DNA of 23,151 bases from Paramacrobiotus richtersi (GCA_034698045.1 JAQGAU010000856.1:1-23151); one strand, 5' to 3'. Shown: positions 9,355 to 19,723, counted from the stretch's first letter. A program made the numbers and translations. The notes: generated from the sequence alone by a model not told the origin.

Positions 9355-10682
9355 AGTTTATAATAATAATAATGGTTTAATGTCTTTTGCGACGGGGCGA
9401 AGCCCCCTTGGGCAACAGACAGCACTCTCAAACTTAGCGGACATCACGATTCAGGTCATAGTACAAGGAATACGGTAACAAAAACAAAAAAGAAACGTGC
9501 GTGGATCAAAGAAAACTAAAGAAATGTCCATAAGTAGTCAAAAACAGGTCAAATGTTTTTTTGTCCACGACAGTTCTGTCCAGGGTACGTCATCCAGCGC
9601 ATTTTGGAATGCGCTTAGCGATCCATACGCGGCGGGCGGCAGGTCAACTTCATTCCACAATGCAGTCAGTCGAGACACTGTAGATCCATCAGAGCAAGGA
9701 ACGGTTGTTCCACAGGCAGTAGAAGGAGCCGGTTTCAGTGGGTGCGGATGTTGCAACAGCCGGTCCAGTGAGCGCGTGTTTCCTGCAATGCACTCAACAG
9801 CAGAAACCACTGGTACATAAGGCAAAACAAACAGGTCACCAAGAGGAATCAGGCCAAAATGCAGTTTGTACAGTAGTGTAAGGGACCTTTTTACCCGTCT
9901 CAGTTCAACACAGTCCCAGTTTAATTCTGCTAATCTTCCGTGGTGATCGGATTCTTCGTTACCTAATGGTATGTGTTTGATGAACCTTTTGACGCATTTT
10001 TCGAGCTTATCTCGACACATTTTCGATACCGGTTCAACAACAACGGAACAATAATCAATAAGCGGAAAAACCAGTGACTGAAATAGAGAAATGCGCGCTC
10101 CAGAGTCGATCTTGCGAAACAAAAAATTAATGTAATTTGTTCTTTTATTACACTTCATTATTAAAGTTTCGGTATGAATTTTCCAGTTGAGTTCACGATC
10201 AACAAGTACTCCAAGATACTTAACATAGTTTTTCTGTGGAATCAACGATTCAGAAAGGAAATACTTGTTTTCATTCTTCACAGACCTTCTTTTAGAAAAA
10301 CAAATATGAACTGTTTTACCAACATTAAAGCACAGCTGCTGTTCAGTTATCCACTCGTTTAAACTGTTCAAATCGCCTTGGAGCAATCCGGAACTATTGC
10401 TGTCTATCAGCGGACGAAAGACAACAATGTCATCAGCGAACACAAGAACATAGCTTCCATTTACCATGCACAGTGGGATATCATTGAAGAGACAAACAAA
10501 CAAAAGTGGACCGAGAACAGAACCTTGCGGGACGCCGCTGGTCACTGGAAGCTCATCTGACACAAAACCTTCGACTCTGACGGACTGCGTGCGCCCCTTA
10601 AGATAATCATATATCAACTGAACAAGCTGATTTGGTGTATTCATCTTTATCAAAGACGCAACAACACTTATCTTTGCGAAAT
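9355..10682 (-). mobile_element. 5'-truncated LINE with RT C-terminal half and 3' UTR
   Basis: The minus frame ending at 9538 carries GVPQGSVLGPLLF (about 10505-10545), the catalytic FADDIV (about 10424-10441), YLGV and thumb/C-terminal sequence to a natural stop, so the ORF2 3' end is complete. The copy starts just after RT motif A, so the first catalytic Asp and the endonuclease are missing. The 3' UTR (9355-9537) contains a GC stem-loop (9394-9406) and ends in a short ATT repeat. TAAATTC occurs at both edges (9348-9354 and 10683-10689), a candidate 7-bp target duplication. Removing the insert leaves intron 1 of gene 3 about 63 bp long. The clade is not certain; a CR1- or Jockey-like tail is plausible. 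Confidence 0.85.
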
Positions 10683-10902
10683 TAAATTCCAAGCAGCTTA
10701 CTTGACAGCGGGCATCGCAGTACCGATGCACCTTGCAGCCTGAACAGCTACGCAGTTGTTCCGGTTCTGCAAGGCACCAAGCACAAACTTTGTCATATTC
10801 CTGCCAGTTGAAACACCACACCCAGGGTTGGTAACAAAATACAACGTCTCCAGCTGCGAATGACCGTGGCAACGTCTCAGAAACGGTGCGTGGGCAGGAC
10901 AT
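9538..10902 (-). CDS. MYND exon - reverse transcriptase read-through ORF
   Basis: One uninterrupted 454-codon frame joins exon 1 of gene 3 (residues 1-67, half-SET and MYND) to the truncated LINE RT (from about residue 74 to the stop) through only about 20 bp of intron. The splice donor GTAAGC after codon 67 is intact, so normal splicing would remove the RT. Retention of the intron would give a MYND-RT fusion. The frame match may be chance. There is no evidence of expression in the sequence. Confidence 0.45.
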   Translation of the reverse strand: MSCPRTVSETLPRSFAAGDVVFCYQPWVWCFNWQEYDKVCAWCLAEPEQLRSCSGCKVHRYCDARCQVSCLEFNFAKISVVASLIKMNTPNQLVQLIYDYLKGRTQSVRVEGFVSDELPVTSGVPQGSVLGPLLFVCLFNDIPLCMVNGSYVLVFADDIVVFRPLIDSNSSGLLQGDLNSLNEWITEQQLCFNVGKTVHICFSKRRSVKNENKYFLSESLIPQKNYVKYLGVLVDRELNWKIHTETLIMKCNKRTNYINFLFRKIDSGARISLFQSLVFPLIDYCSVVVEPVSKMCRDKLEKCVKRFIKHIPLGNEESDHHGRLAELNWDCVELRRVKRSLTLLYKLHFGLIPLGDLFVLPYVPVVSAVECIAGNTRSLDRLLQHPHPLKPAPSTACGTTVPCSDGSTVSRLTALWNEVDLPPAAYGSLSAFQNALDDVPWTELSWTKKHLTCF

Positions 10903-11851
10903 TTTGAGTTATTCTACGACCTGCTATGAGAATAACTCAGAGCTGCAAAAATGTCGAAATTAATGCTTTTCCATGCAGGAAGCGACTAATAACAGATAAT
11001 CATAATCATGATCATGGTGATCACAATAGACATGTACAGTCTGTAACACTGGCGGATTGAATCCGCCGGATTCAGTCCGAAGTTCAGAAACTGTCTGACC
11101 CTGCTATATGTGCAGGAGAAGATTATTGCCACTACTGTAGAATATTTGGTTTTGGAACTTTTGGCACACATTCTTCGGCCAGTCTGTCTGCAGTCTGTGT
11201 GGCGTCTTTCTGCCTTGTCCATCTTCCAAGCAGGACGCTGCCACAATACTAGTGAGTTCAAGCGATTTTACCCCCGATTACGACATTAGAAAGTGACCTA
11301 ATGTATTCCACAATTACAGAATCAAATAAATCCATCTTGGCGCCTCCGTCGAACATACTCACTTTGCTGGAAGTAATATTCAATGCGGCAGTGTTCAGGT
11401 TACGCCACTTATGTTTTGTTTGTTTTTACTGTCCGCACATTCTTAAGTATCGAATAATAATTTTTGGTGGCTTCTTCACTCTTTGAACCTTTATATAATG
11501 AATATCAAACCTACCGATGCGCTGGCTCTCATTGCTAGTGCCTTTTCTATCGAAAAATCACCCATGTCTCATTTGAAGGAATCTGCTCTCGTCCGCTCTA
11601 CATGTCACTTAAGATTGTGGCAAACTTCAAGTCTTGCGTGTTCGCATTAATTTCGAGAGTGAGGTTAGCTGGAGTATATTAATCCGAACGGGTCATATTT
11701 CATAATCGTAACCAAGCAGGGTGTACAATATGTAAACATGAATTAAAATACTGATACAGGGCATGGACACACTGAACAGTAAACAATATTGATAAATTAA
11801 TTTTTACTATACGTATTGGACAGGAACAAACTATGACAGATGCTGCAAAGT
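10903..11851. other. Intergenic region between gene 3 and gene 4
   Basis: This holds the 5' flank of gene 3 and the 3' flank of gene 4. A short ATC/ATG-rich stretch (10998-11025) is present. No frame resembles a known protein. The last 60 bases match the 3' flank of gene 1 (near 2510-2567), so they are probably 3' UTR of gene 4. Confidence 0.5.
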
Positions 11852-14625
11852 TTAATCAATGAGAATCCCGCGCATTTTTGCCAAGATTAGTTTCGCGCTG
11901 GCATACGCTTTGCGACTCATCTTCGCCGACGCTGAATCCTTCCCATATACTTTAGCAAAGATATCCACTGACTCCTTGCAACAATCCACCCAAAACTGGT
12001 AGTCATCCAGAAATGTCGCGACTGTGCGCTGAGTATCCGCAGGCAGCTCCCTGAGAGGCCCAACCGGAACGGCAGTCAGATAGTCAATAGGGCACATGCT
12101 GGCTTTGTACAGATACAAAGCACGACGGATGTGGTACCGCGGAATAAGTGCTCTGAAACGCATACAGAGATACAACCGGGTGAAGCAACAGGCTGATTTC
12201 AGAAACGGTCAACATTTACAACTACGGTAACCGTAGTTGCAGTATACGCATGGTTTTGGCAAAACTGGTGATTGTTTAATAGTTAGGCTGCGAAACCTTA
12301 CAATATGCAGCTATTTGCGATAAATGATATATCAGAATTTTGTAATGTTGATCTTGTTGCTAGTACTTGTAATAACAGGATCATAGGTAATCCAGTTTTC
12401 GTAGGTTAATAGATACGGAATAATGCAGATGCGGATTACAACTTTACACAAACTTTACACAGAGAAAAAGCGTCCGCCCAGAGTAAGCAAGGTATACAAG
12501 TATTATCCTTACCTTATAACACAGACAAGCTCTCGTTGCAGCTTCCAAGCCGCATCAAAGCGCCCCTCTATGCGGTGATACGTTGCCCGATCCCATCCAA
12601 TAAGAAAGCGGATGTGTGCATCAGTATGCACGATTCCCGCAGCATCCATTTCTTCCAGCAATGCTGCATACTGCGTAATTTCTTCCCATTCGCCGAGAAA
12701 CGGGGAATTTGCCCGGATTTTGTAGAACTTGTCCATGAAACGCTTAAACTGGCATCTCCGGTTGGCATTGATGGCTCCGCATTGTGGACACTGCTTGTGG
12801 GCGCGATCATCGCTTGGGATACGTTTCGTGCAGCCGGGCGTTCCGCATTTCAAAGGGCTGATCTCCGCATCCTACACAGTCCACAACGAGTATTTATGAC
12901 GATGCTTGAGTGCAAAGACGAATACTTCAAAGTTTGATGTTCAAACTACAAGATTGTAAACATTATTGCAAACTACTGCTTTAGTATGTCTTATTTATGT
13001 GCATGTCCCTACTTGGGTACATTACCAGTCTACGCATACTCTGTGACTTGGTTCAAAGGATTCTTACTGTAATTATGCAGTCAAAAGAATGGATATTTCC
13101 TATACTTACATATTCGAGAGTACACTTTGGACAGCTGCATGGGCGAAAGTACATCTCCTGAAAGAGGCTCTGGCGCTCGTCCAGAGTCAAGAAGAATGGA
13201 TTACGCATCAGTTCGCTATAGCGCAACTGAAAAGCACGCAAGCTGAAATAACTGCTGAATAAATATGATAATTATAACATCAACAGCAGCGACCGAGATA
13301 GAAAAACACCTACATCGCTCAGTCCATTGTACTGCGGAATATTCTCCGTAGCGTGGACAACAAGACTCCGTCCCCTGAAGTCAATAACCACGTTGCTATC
13401 CCAGCAGACCGGCGTCATGGCTTGGTGTGGCGCCTGCGGAATCAGTGCCGCTCCAATGCAACGGTCTTTGAAGCCGGCATTCAAAATTGGAAAGGCGTGG
13501 TGCTGGACAATTCGAAGATATTTCAGGAAATCCGATTTGGACGCGAATGGACTGAAACCCGGAAATAAGCGCTCGGGATCGGCACGATGCAGCCTGTAAT
13601 TATACAGATCTTGCCAGACCCTGTGCTACGTTTCAGATGCGCCAGAAGCTAGCACACATACATGTTAACTTGCGGAAGTGAATGGTTACAGCTGGTTTTT
13701 GGGCGGGCAGGAAACGCGTCCAGAATGTCCCGAGCCGATTTCTTTTCCACTCCACCAATTTCGTCCCTTATCTCCATCTGGAATAGTATCAAGGAGCAGA
13801 TTAAACCATGCAGCTAATCGGGAGTCTAATCCTACTATAGTACTGTACACCTCGTAAACGATTTCAACAGAAAATGTCCGTATCTAACCTATTACGTAGA
13901 TTTGTTACAACCGTCTGCAATAAGGTAAAAATTAATAAAAATTAATACTAGTATCGATGAAAATCACAAGCGCTGATAATTTTGTGGATTATCCAAAGAA
14001 ATTGAAACCGAGTTTAAACGTAGAACTTGTCCAGCTTTAGAATAAGATAAACACTACCTTACTTTCATTTTTCTTGCAATTTTTGTCATCAAGAGCAGCG
14101 ATGTCGATCCTTGCAGTACGTCGTGTGAACCGATAATCTTCGGAGTGACAGCATCGGCGCAGTCCACATTTTTAAGCATGCCACATTCCATTTTATGCTC
14201 TTTTTTCCAGTCCGTCGCCTGTAAAATGGATCATATAGAAGCAATCGTCAGTCCCGGAAACGTGCGCACTCTTTATAATATGACACTTGAGATGTGCAAC
14301 CAAAACATTTTAGAAATTATAATTAGATATCAGTGGAAAACAAATGTTTTCGACGTTCAGCTTGCTAATTAATTATTATGCAGATTGCATATTAAAATAA
14401 CGATATGTTAAGCTATCATATAATTTAGTTCTGAAAGGCTCCTACCTGACAGTTTGTGTTGCAGTAACGATGAAGTCTGCAGCCCGAGCAGACCCGCAGA
14501 TCTTTCCGTTCCGAAAAACAGTAAGCGCAGTATTGTCCATATTCAGTACGAGTGCTCAAGCACCAAACCCACGGCTCGTAAGAAAAGACCAAATCTCCCG
14601 GTGAATATGAGGGCTGTAGATCCAT
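11852..14625 (-). CDS. SMYD-like SET/MYND-domain protein, gene 4 (subfamily A), 7 exons
   Basis: Exons in order: 14446-14625, 14063-14218, 13662-13777, 13314-13593, 13110-13226, 12513-12871, 11852-12152, about 502 aa. All boundaries are GT...AG, exon lengths equal those of gene 1 except the last (+6), and no stop interrupts the frame. MYND: C-x2-C-x9-C-x2-C-x5-C-x3-C-x8-H-x3-C across exons 1-2. The SET core has GAALIPQAP then TPVCWDSN (13392-13418); Asn-His of NHSC is replaced but Cys and the final Asn remain. Exon 5 has LRYSEL and CSCPKC. Exon 6 has C-x4-C-x13-C-x2-C (CGTPGC, CPQC), then TPR-like helices continue into exon 7. SMYDs usually place a SAM-binding GxG before the half-SET; only about 8 residues precede SPGDLVF here. 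It is the cleanest full-length copy and probably functional as a protein, perhaps as a non-catalytic adaptor. Confidence 0.88.
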
Positions 14626-15420
14626 GACAATACAGGCGGTTGTCGTTTCCGGGATTAGGAAATTCGAAATTCAAACAACAAAGTCTGGACCTGATGTACT
14701 TTCCAAACAGAAACGGCACTGCTGTACGAAGCAACAAACTGTCGAAAATGAAAATCACGCCAGGCCGTCTTCTTCAGCATACGAAAGAAGCAGAAAGAGA
14801 ACATGCAGGCATTCACGTACATACCGTCTCTCGTTTAATATTAGCCAGGTCAGTATTTCTGTGCACAGATAAAAAGAGCCACTTTCTGCGCATCGGTTTG
14901 ACACGTTAACATACATTCCGCTTGTCGATTTCTTGGAAAGCTATTCTGTTTTGAAACGATTTTCGGTTGCGGATGCAGGTACACCCTCATTTGTCTCGCT
15001 CTCTCTAGTAACCGTACAACGCTGGTTACATAAATTTCGACTTTCTTCTGGAAATCTAATAGACACCAGCCAGGCAAACGTCACCATCTTCCGTGAAATG
15101 AAGGAAGTGTCACTCCAGCTCTGATGCATGTGGCGTGTGACCTTGAGTGGTTGCAAATCAAAGCGATTTACTTTGTATACTGTATATGTCTTTAAATGTA
15201 CAGTACTGAAGTACTTTGTCGGAACGAGAACTGACAGTTTCAGCAATCGATGAATCTGATCACTCGAGTTTCCATGAAAAAAACCGAACAAACGCTTGGC
15301 AACAATGCTCATAGTTATATGTGCATGAACACTGAATTTGTTCTTAAAATGCCATTAAACAATAGAGTTGCGTACAAAGGGAAGTAGGACATAGGAAAGT
15401 GAACAAAAATACTAGTATCA
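14626..15420 (-). repeat. Duplicated 5' flank of gene 4
   Basis: This is homologous to the 5' flank of gene 1 (see 5239-5996), with conserved blocks near 14740-14760 (CTGTCGAAAATGAAAAT), 14888-14905 (CTGCGCATCGGTTTGACA) and 14922-14940. It marks the size of the duplicated A unit. The part from about 15130 onward also resembles 21700-22000. Small ORFs here differ between copies and are not supported. Confidence 0.6.
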
Positions 15421-15442
15421 CTGTTATCAGGAAAACGCCAAC

Positions 15443-15468
15443 GTAGTTGTATATAAATATACAACTAC
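15443..15468. repeat. Short perfect palindrome
   Basis: GTAGTTGTATAT and its inverse ATATACAACTAC are separated by AA. It lies between the 5' flank of gene 4 and the 3' end of gene 5. It could be a small foldback or chance AT-rich sequence. Confidence 0.5.
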
Positions 15469-15582
15469 TATAATGCTACTGACAAATAGCAAGTACAAAC
15501 ATGTTTTGCATCGGTAACCGGAGCAAACAAATGAAAAAACAATCTGCCTCCAGAGATTTCCCGGCATATCTGACAACAAATC

Positions 15583-18505
15583 TCAAGGGCCCGTAACCGC
15601 GGCTTTGATCGTCGCGACCATAACATCGGCCAAATATTCAATCGTCTCCCGTGTGTCCTTCACCTGCGGCGATTCTTGACCAAACAGATTCTCGAAAATG
15701 ACCCGTGCTTCTTTACAGTGTCCCATCCAGATCGCGGAGTCGGCAACGAACACCGTCCCCAGCCGGAGGAATGCGGAATTGCGGGTGAAGTGGAAGTGCC
15801 CGTCATTTGTGGTCGACTCTTTTTGCAGGCACTTGTGCAGGTACTGGCCAATCTTCAGTAGGTAATGGCCACGCTCGAGATGGTATTTGGGCACAATAGT
15901 GCTAAAAGCAAAAGTATCAATGCTACAGAGTCTGCCTTTTCTTGAGCTGAATATTCTTGAGCTAGTGATAACAATCACTAGCTCACTGACAATGAAGGAC
16001 TTAATCAGATGCCTAATCTCTTGCTCGTTCCAGTTTAAACTCTTGCATTCCTTAAAAAGGCCTACTACAACCCAGTGGTTAATCTAGATTGATCAATAGG
16101 GATGACAAGCATTTGCATTCGTTAACCAACACTACTATGTTTCAAATTCGGTACTTGGTTTGTGAATTTCACCTGTGAGACCCTTTGCCTCCGATTCATG
16201 ATCAGCTTTACTCTGCCGCAGTGTGATGACATGTTTGCATCCGCTGAAATTCACTCATCAGCTGAGAAAACCGACTTCGCTAATCAAATCTAGGTTAACG
16301 CTTTCTTACCGCAGCATCCGATTAGTTCCTGGTGCAGCTTCCACGCCTTCTCATAACTCCCTTCAGCTTCATACTGCATCGCTAACTCCCAACCAAAGAC
16401 AAAGCGCATACTTCGAAGTATGGGCATCAGCACACAAAAATTAATACCGCTAGCGTCAATCTCCTCCAAGAGCAAGCGCAGCCGTCGCAGTCTCTCCTCA
16501 TTATGGCTTGCTCACACTTGGGCAGATTTCAACTATGGCATAAATATACAACCAGTCCGTATACGGAAAATATTTAAAAAAAATTAGTATGTGACAAGTG
16601 TGCCATAGTTTGAGTATGGTCAGATTCTCTCATATTTGATATGTATCCTTGACGCGCTCATACTTTTCATACATCAGCCACACATACTGAGTACCCGCTA
16701 TGACGTATAAATGGTCAGTTTTATCCAAATTCTACCTGGATTAAGCACGAAAGTTTTTAGTCGCTCCCTCATTGACCGTAGTTAGCTGCTGAACATTTTA
16801 ATGAAACCACACATATCGGGATTTGTTTTTTCCAAACTAGCAAAAGTTTAATTTCGACAGCTGAAGCTGGCCGTAGCGCTGAAAATTCTACCCGCCGGAT
16901 ATGTACTCATGCAACTTGATTAATTTTTCCGTTATTTTTTGTTTGCTCATTATGGATTGTGGGCCAAGGTCACAAAAGAACACAAGTGATAGATTTTACT
17001 GAATGTTTTATTTCATTTCTTTCAACATTTCATTTAATTTTCTTTACCGTTTCAGTTGTCCGAAAAGCCCACCTGTGGTACATGGAGTCTTTGTGATTGG
17101 TCATTTGGGCAAGATATATGTCGAAAAGTTTCAAAAGAGAAACTCACAAAATACAGGCAACATATTTTAACATATTCGAATATGTGCGATGTCTGTTCCC
17201 TGCTCACACTCGGCATACATATTAGAGAAAACTTATATATCGGTGGTTGCTCACACTTTCCATAGATATTTGCAAAAGTCGTATATGTATGTATACATAT
17301 AGAAGTGTGAGCAAGCCATTATTCCAGTACTTCTCCTCGGCACATGCCTTAATCAGTTCATATTTGTCCGCAAAGCGCTGAAACTGCTCTAGTCGGTCTG
17401 GATTGATCACATCACACCGCGGACACGCAGCCAATGAACGATGATCACTCGGTAAACGTTGGGAACAGCCAGCTGTTGTACATTTCAATGGACTGATTTC
17501 CGCTACCTAAACAGCCGACCGGTATGTGTAATGAAACTTTGACAGCGAAATGGACGATACGACTGCCACCGCAGTGTTCAGATGTACTAACATATTCCGG
17601 TGTGCACTTGTGACAGATGCACTGGTAACCGTTCCGGTCTGCGAACACAAGACGGCGTTCCACCCGCGTCAAGTAGAACATGTTCAAGACGCGCACGCAG
17701 TAGTGCAGCTGAAAAGAGCAAGTCACATTCCATGCTACGACAATTCTCTGCGTTTTTTCACCACGCGTTTCACGGCGAATCGATCTCCTACCACCATTAT
17801 ATTTGATGACTTTAATTTTAATAAATAGATTAGTTAAGTTAATCTATTTTTGACGTTTATCTGGCAAATGTGGTGAAAGGTAAGAAAAGGTTCTACGAAG
17901 TCCGACGGATATCGGAAACTCAGCTTCCGTACATCAGAATTCTTAACCCCGATTAGTATTAATTTTTATACTTAATACAATACAAAAACACAGCCGATCT
18001 AATCATTTCACATACGTACATCGTTTAGTTCTTGATAACTGAGAATATCCTCCGTCGCGTGCATAAACAGCCGGTGTCCGCGGAAGTCCAGGCTGACATT
18101 GCTGTTCCAGCAGACCGCCGTCATGGTGCGGTGGGGCGCCTGTGGGAAATGCCGCTCCCACTTTGCGTTTGTCTGTCGTCGACTGGACGATCGGCAAGGC
18201 GTTCCAGTCGACAATGCTACAGCATTCCCGAAAACTGCTGGGACCGGTCGCTGCCCAATCGGACGTGTCTAATCCGGGAATGATCATCGGAAACCTGTGA
18301 TACGTGGAGAGAAAACGGTGCAGGTAGAAACGACACGGGACGTTACTCGGATGTAACGTTACCAATCGCAATATAAGCTCAGCTTTGCCGGGTCCGGATT
18401 CAGATTGATGGGGAACATGGACAGGATATTCTTCACGGATGTTGCTCCCAGTCCCGAGACCAATTTCGGATTGATATCTTTCAAGATTTTTGTTGTGCCA
18501 ATTGT
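15583..18505 (-). pseudogene. SMYD-like gene 5 (subfamily B), broken, exons 3-7
   Basis: Exons: 3 at 18363-18505 (start uncertain; SVKNILSMFP), 4 at 18020-18294 (SET core, TAVCWNSN at 18098-18124), 5 at 17592-17708 (LHYCVRV, CICHKC), 6 at 16310-17506, 7 at 15583-15901. Exons 5-7 match gene 6 closely. Defects: exons 1-2 are missing; exon 4 lacks 2 bases near 18140, shifting the frame between VGAA and FPQAP; exon 6 is split by an 815-bp transposon (16504-17318); exon 6 also carries +10 and +5 base insertions and a 1-base deletion next to its donor. Exon 7 is intact (about 106 codons ending AAVTGP) and the splice sites of exons 4-7 are retained. The net exon-6 length without transposon, 379, equals 365 (gene 6) + 15 - 1, confirming the indel count. 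It is therefore a recent pseudogene. Confidence 0.82.
16504..17318. mobile_element. 815-bp non-autonomous DNA transposon in exon 6 of gene 5
   Basis: The terminal inverted repeats are perfect for 16 bp (TGGCTTGCTCACACTT) and TTA is duplicated at both sides (16501-16503, 17319-17321). The inserted DNA cuts the exon between codons for YWNN and ERLR; deleting element plus one TTA rejoins an open frame matching gene 6. TGCTCACACT recurs near the right end (17201-17210, 17248-17257) and an inverted AAGTGTG lies at 16596-16602, resembling subterminal transposase-binding repeats. No transposase is encoded. A 3-bp TTA duplication points to PIF/Harbinger; a Tc1/mariner TA reading fits the symmetry less well. 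Confidence 0.82.
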
Positions 18506-18519
18506 CTTAAATACACTTT

Positions 18520-18871
18520 TCTTGTAAGCCAAGCGGCAGTTAGATAAAGTTTCACTTGAAAAAATTCTTACCATGCCCACAATTGTCCGCATGATTATCG
18601 TCGGACCAAAAGTGCACACAAAACAACTGCATACATAAAAGAACGCAGTTATTATACATGTATTACAAGTACAGTGTTACTACTGAGGCTGTTCAATAAC
18701 ATTTCTGACAATTACCTGTACTGCTGGCTGTTGCTATAATACCTCCTTGCAAAAAACAGCTCACTCGTGAACAAGAAATACAAACTCAGATATGTACTGC
18801 AGTGCGGTCACGCAACAACAAGACGCTGCAGCAATAAGCGCCCAGAACAAACTGCTTCTCTACAGATTTCC
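18520..18871. other. Non-coding remnant of SMYD B intron 2 / 3' flank
   Basis: No gene is seen. The stretch around 18590-18640 (TGATTATCGTCGGACCAAA and following) resembles 21400-21440, and the stretch around 18740-18780 resembles 21565-21585. Both are therefore diverged copies of the same intronic or flanking DNA. The MYND exons that should belong to gene 5 are not here. Confidence 0.45.
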
Positions 18872-18957
18872 CTACATAGCTGACAGCATCATCCCCATAA
18901 TATCCTTGTAATTCCCGATCATCGCTTGTGTCTCCTCCATCCGCGCTGCGAATCTTA
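18872..18957 (-). pseudogene. Relic of the last exon of a B-type SMYD gene
   Basis: The minus strand reads ARMEETQAMIGNYKDIMGMM and then SAM-stop (stop at 18872-18874). It aligns with the C-terminus of gene 6 (RAKETRATVDDLVRITARMV region) and shares its nucleotide context, GCGCTGCGAATCT. Homology ends at about 18957, so only about 28 codons survive. Confidence 0.55.
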
Positions 18958-19055
18958 ACCGTACAACTTGTCATAGAATCTATGACATAGATATCCCCCG
19001 CCTGGGCTTTATGCGAAACCGAAATTCCGACTTCCCGCTCACTCAAGTTTACTTG

Positions 19056-19640
19056 AAAAGTTTATTTTAATGATTTATGCACGTATTTAGTATACTTTGG
19101 TATTTGCTTCGTCAATGAGAAGCTCGCTTTGGTTAATTATACTTGGGTGCAATTACACTCAGCTGATTCATTCACAATCTCTACATTTTTGTCGACTACA
19201 TAATATAATCAACGGGCGATGGCTGTCATGCCACCGCCTTGAACATTACAACAGGTAAATCTCATCTAAACGTTCTCCTCCGTCTACGGTACCGAAAACA
19301 GACGCCGCATCTCCGCGCTGGATTTCCGGGGACAGTCGCTGCCGGAGGTATTCATGTGATTTGATTACAAGCAATATATACTGTAGCTGCTGAAATTTAC
19401 GAAATTAACCAGGCTAAATGTCTGCGAACTAACAATTGTAAGACAGAAAGTAGCCGGTACTGAAGGGTATTCGCATCCGACAGACTATTTCCCTTTCATT
19501 GTTCACCAGTGCCTGACATACTTTATGATTTCTTGGACGATAAACTCTTTTCAATGAAGTATCGCTCTCGCTGTGCTACGCTAGGTAATACACAAACTAC
19601 CACTTTTGAAAAAAAATTGATAGACAGGCAGACTGACGCA
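19056..19640. other. No recognisable gene; 5' side of the prodomain gene
   Basis: Nothing here resembles a known gene on either strand. A 23-codon minus reading frame at about 19287-19355 starts like an exon 1 (MNTSGSDCPRKSS) but has no half-SET or MYND motif. Confidence 0.4.
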
Positions 19641-19723
19641 TACGTTGTCTTATGAATATATTAGCTTACGTACTACACAGCAGTTCTCTAAACGGCTTCT
19701 TACAGTTGCAAATTAAGGAAACG

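Larger units (their letters stand above)
7437..10902 (-). pseudogene. SMYD-like gene 3, exons 1-4 only, with LINE and palindromes in its introns
   Basis: Exons: 1 at 10702-10902 (67 aa, half-SET GDVVF plus MYND CAWC, CSGC, YCDARC), 2 at 9127-9303 (AADWKREHKWEC, finishing the MYND finger), 3 at 7808-7920 (SET-I, SAEEIL) and 4 at 7437-7728 (SET core with TPVCWDSN at 7515-7541). Donors and acceptors are intact (for example GTAAGC after exon 1 and exon 4) and phases match genes 1 and 4. Exons 5-7 are absent: the next SMYD sequence downstream is a frameshifted exon-6 fragment ending at 6912. The gene is therefore truncated, although its 5' two thirds is undamaged. It is the most divergent copy. 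Intron 1 holds a LINE (9355-10682) and intron 2 three palindromic sequences. Expression of a short protein remains possible. Confidence 0.72.

Noticed and set aside
9497-9820. 107-codon plus ORF
   Set aside because: Antisense shadow of the LINE ORF2 C-terminus.
17821-17848. AATAGATTA...TAATCTATT hairpin in intron 4 of gene 5
   Set aside because: A 9-bp AT-rich stem of this kind is expected by chance in such sequence.
19287-19355. Minus reading MNTSGSDCPRKSS as exon 1 of a further SMYD gene
   Set aside because: Stops after 23 codons, with no half-SET or MYND motif and no fitting donor.
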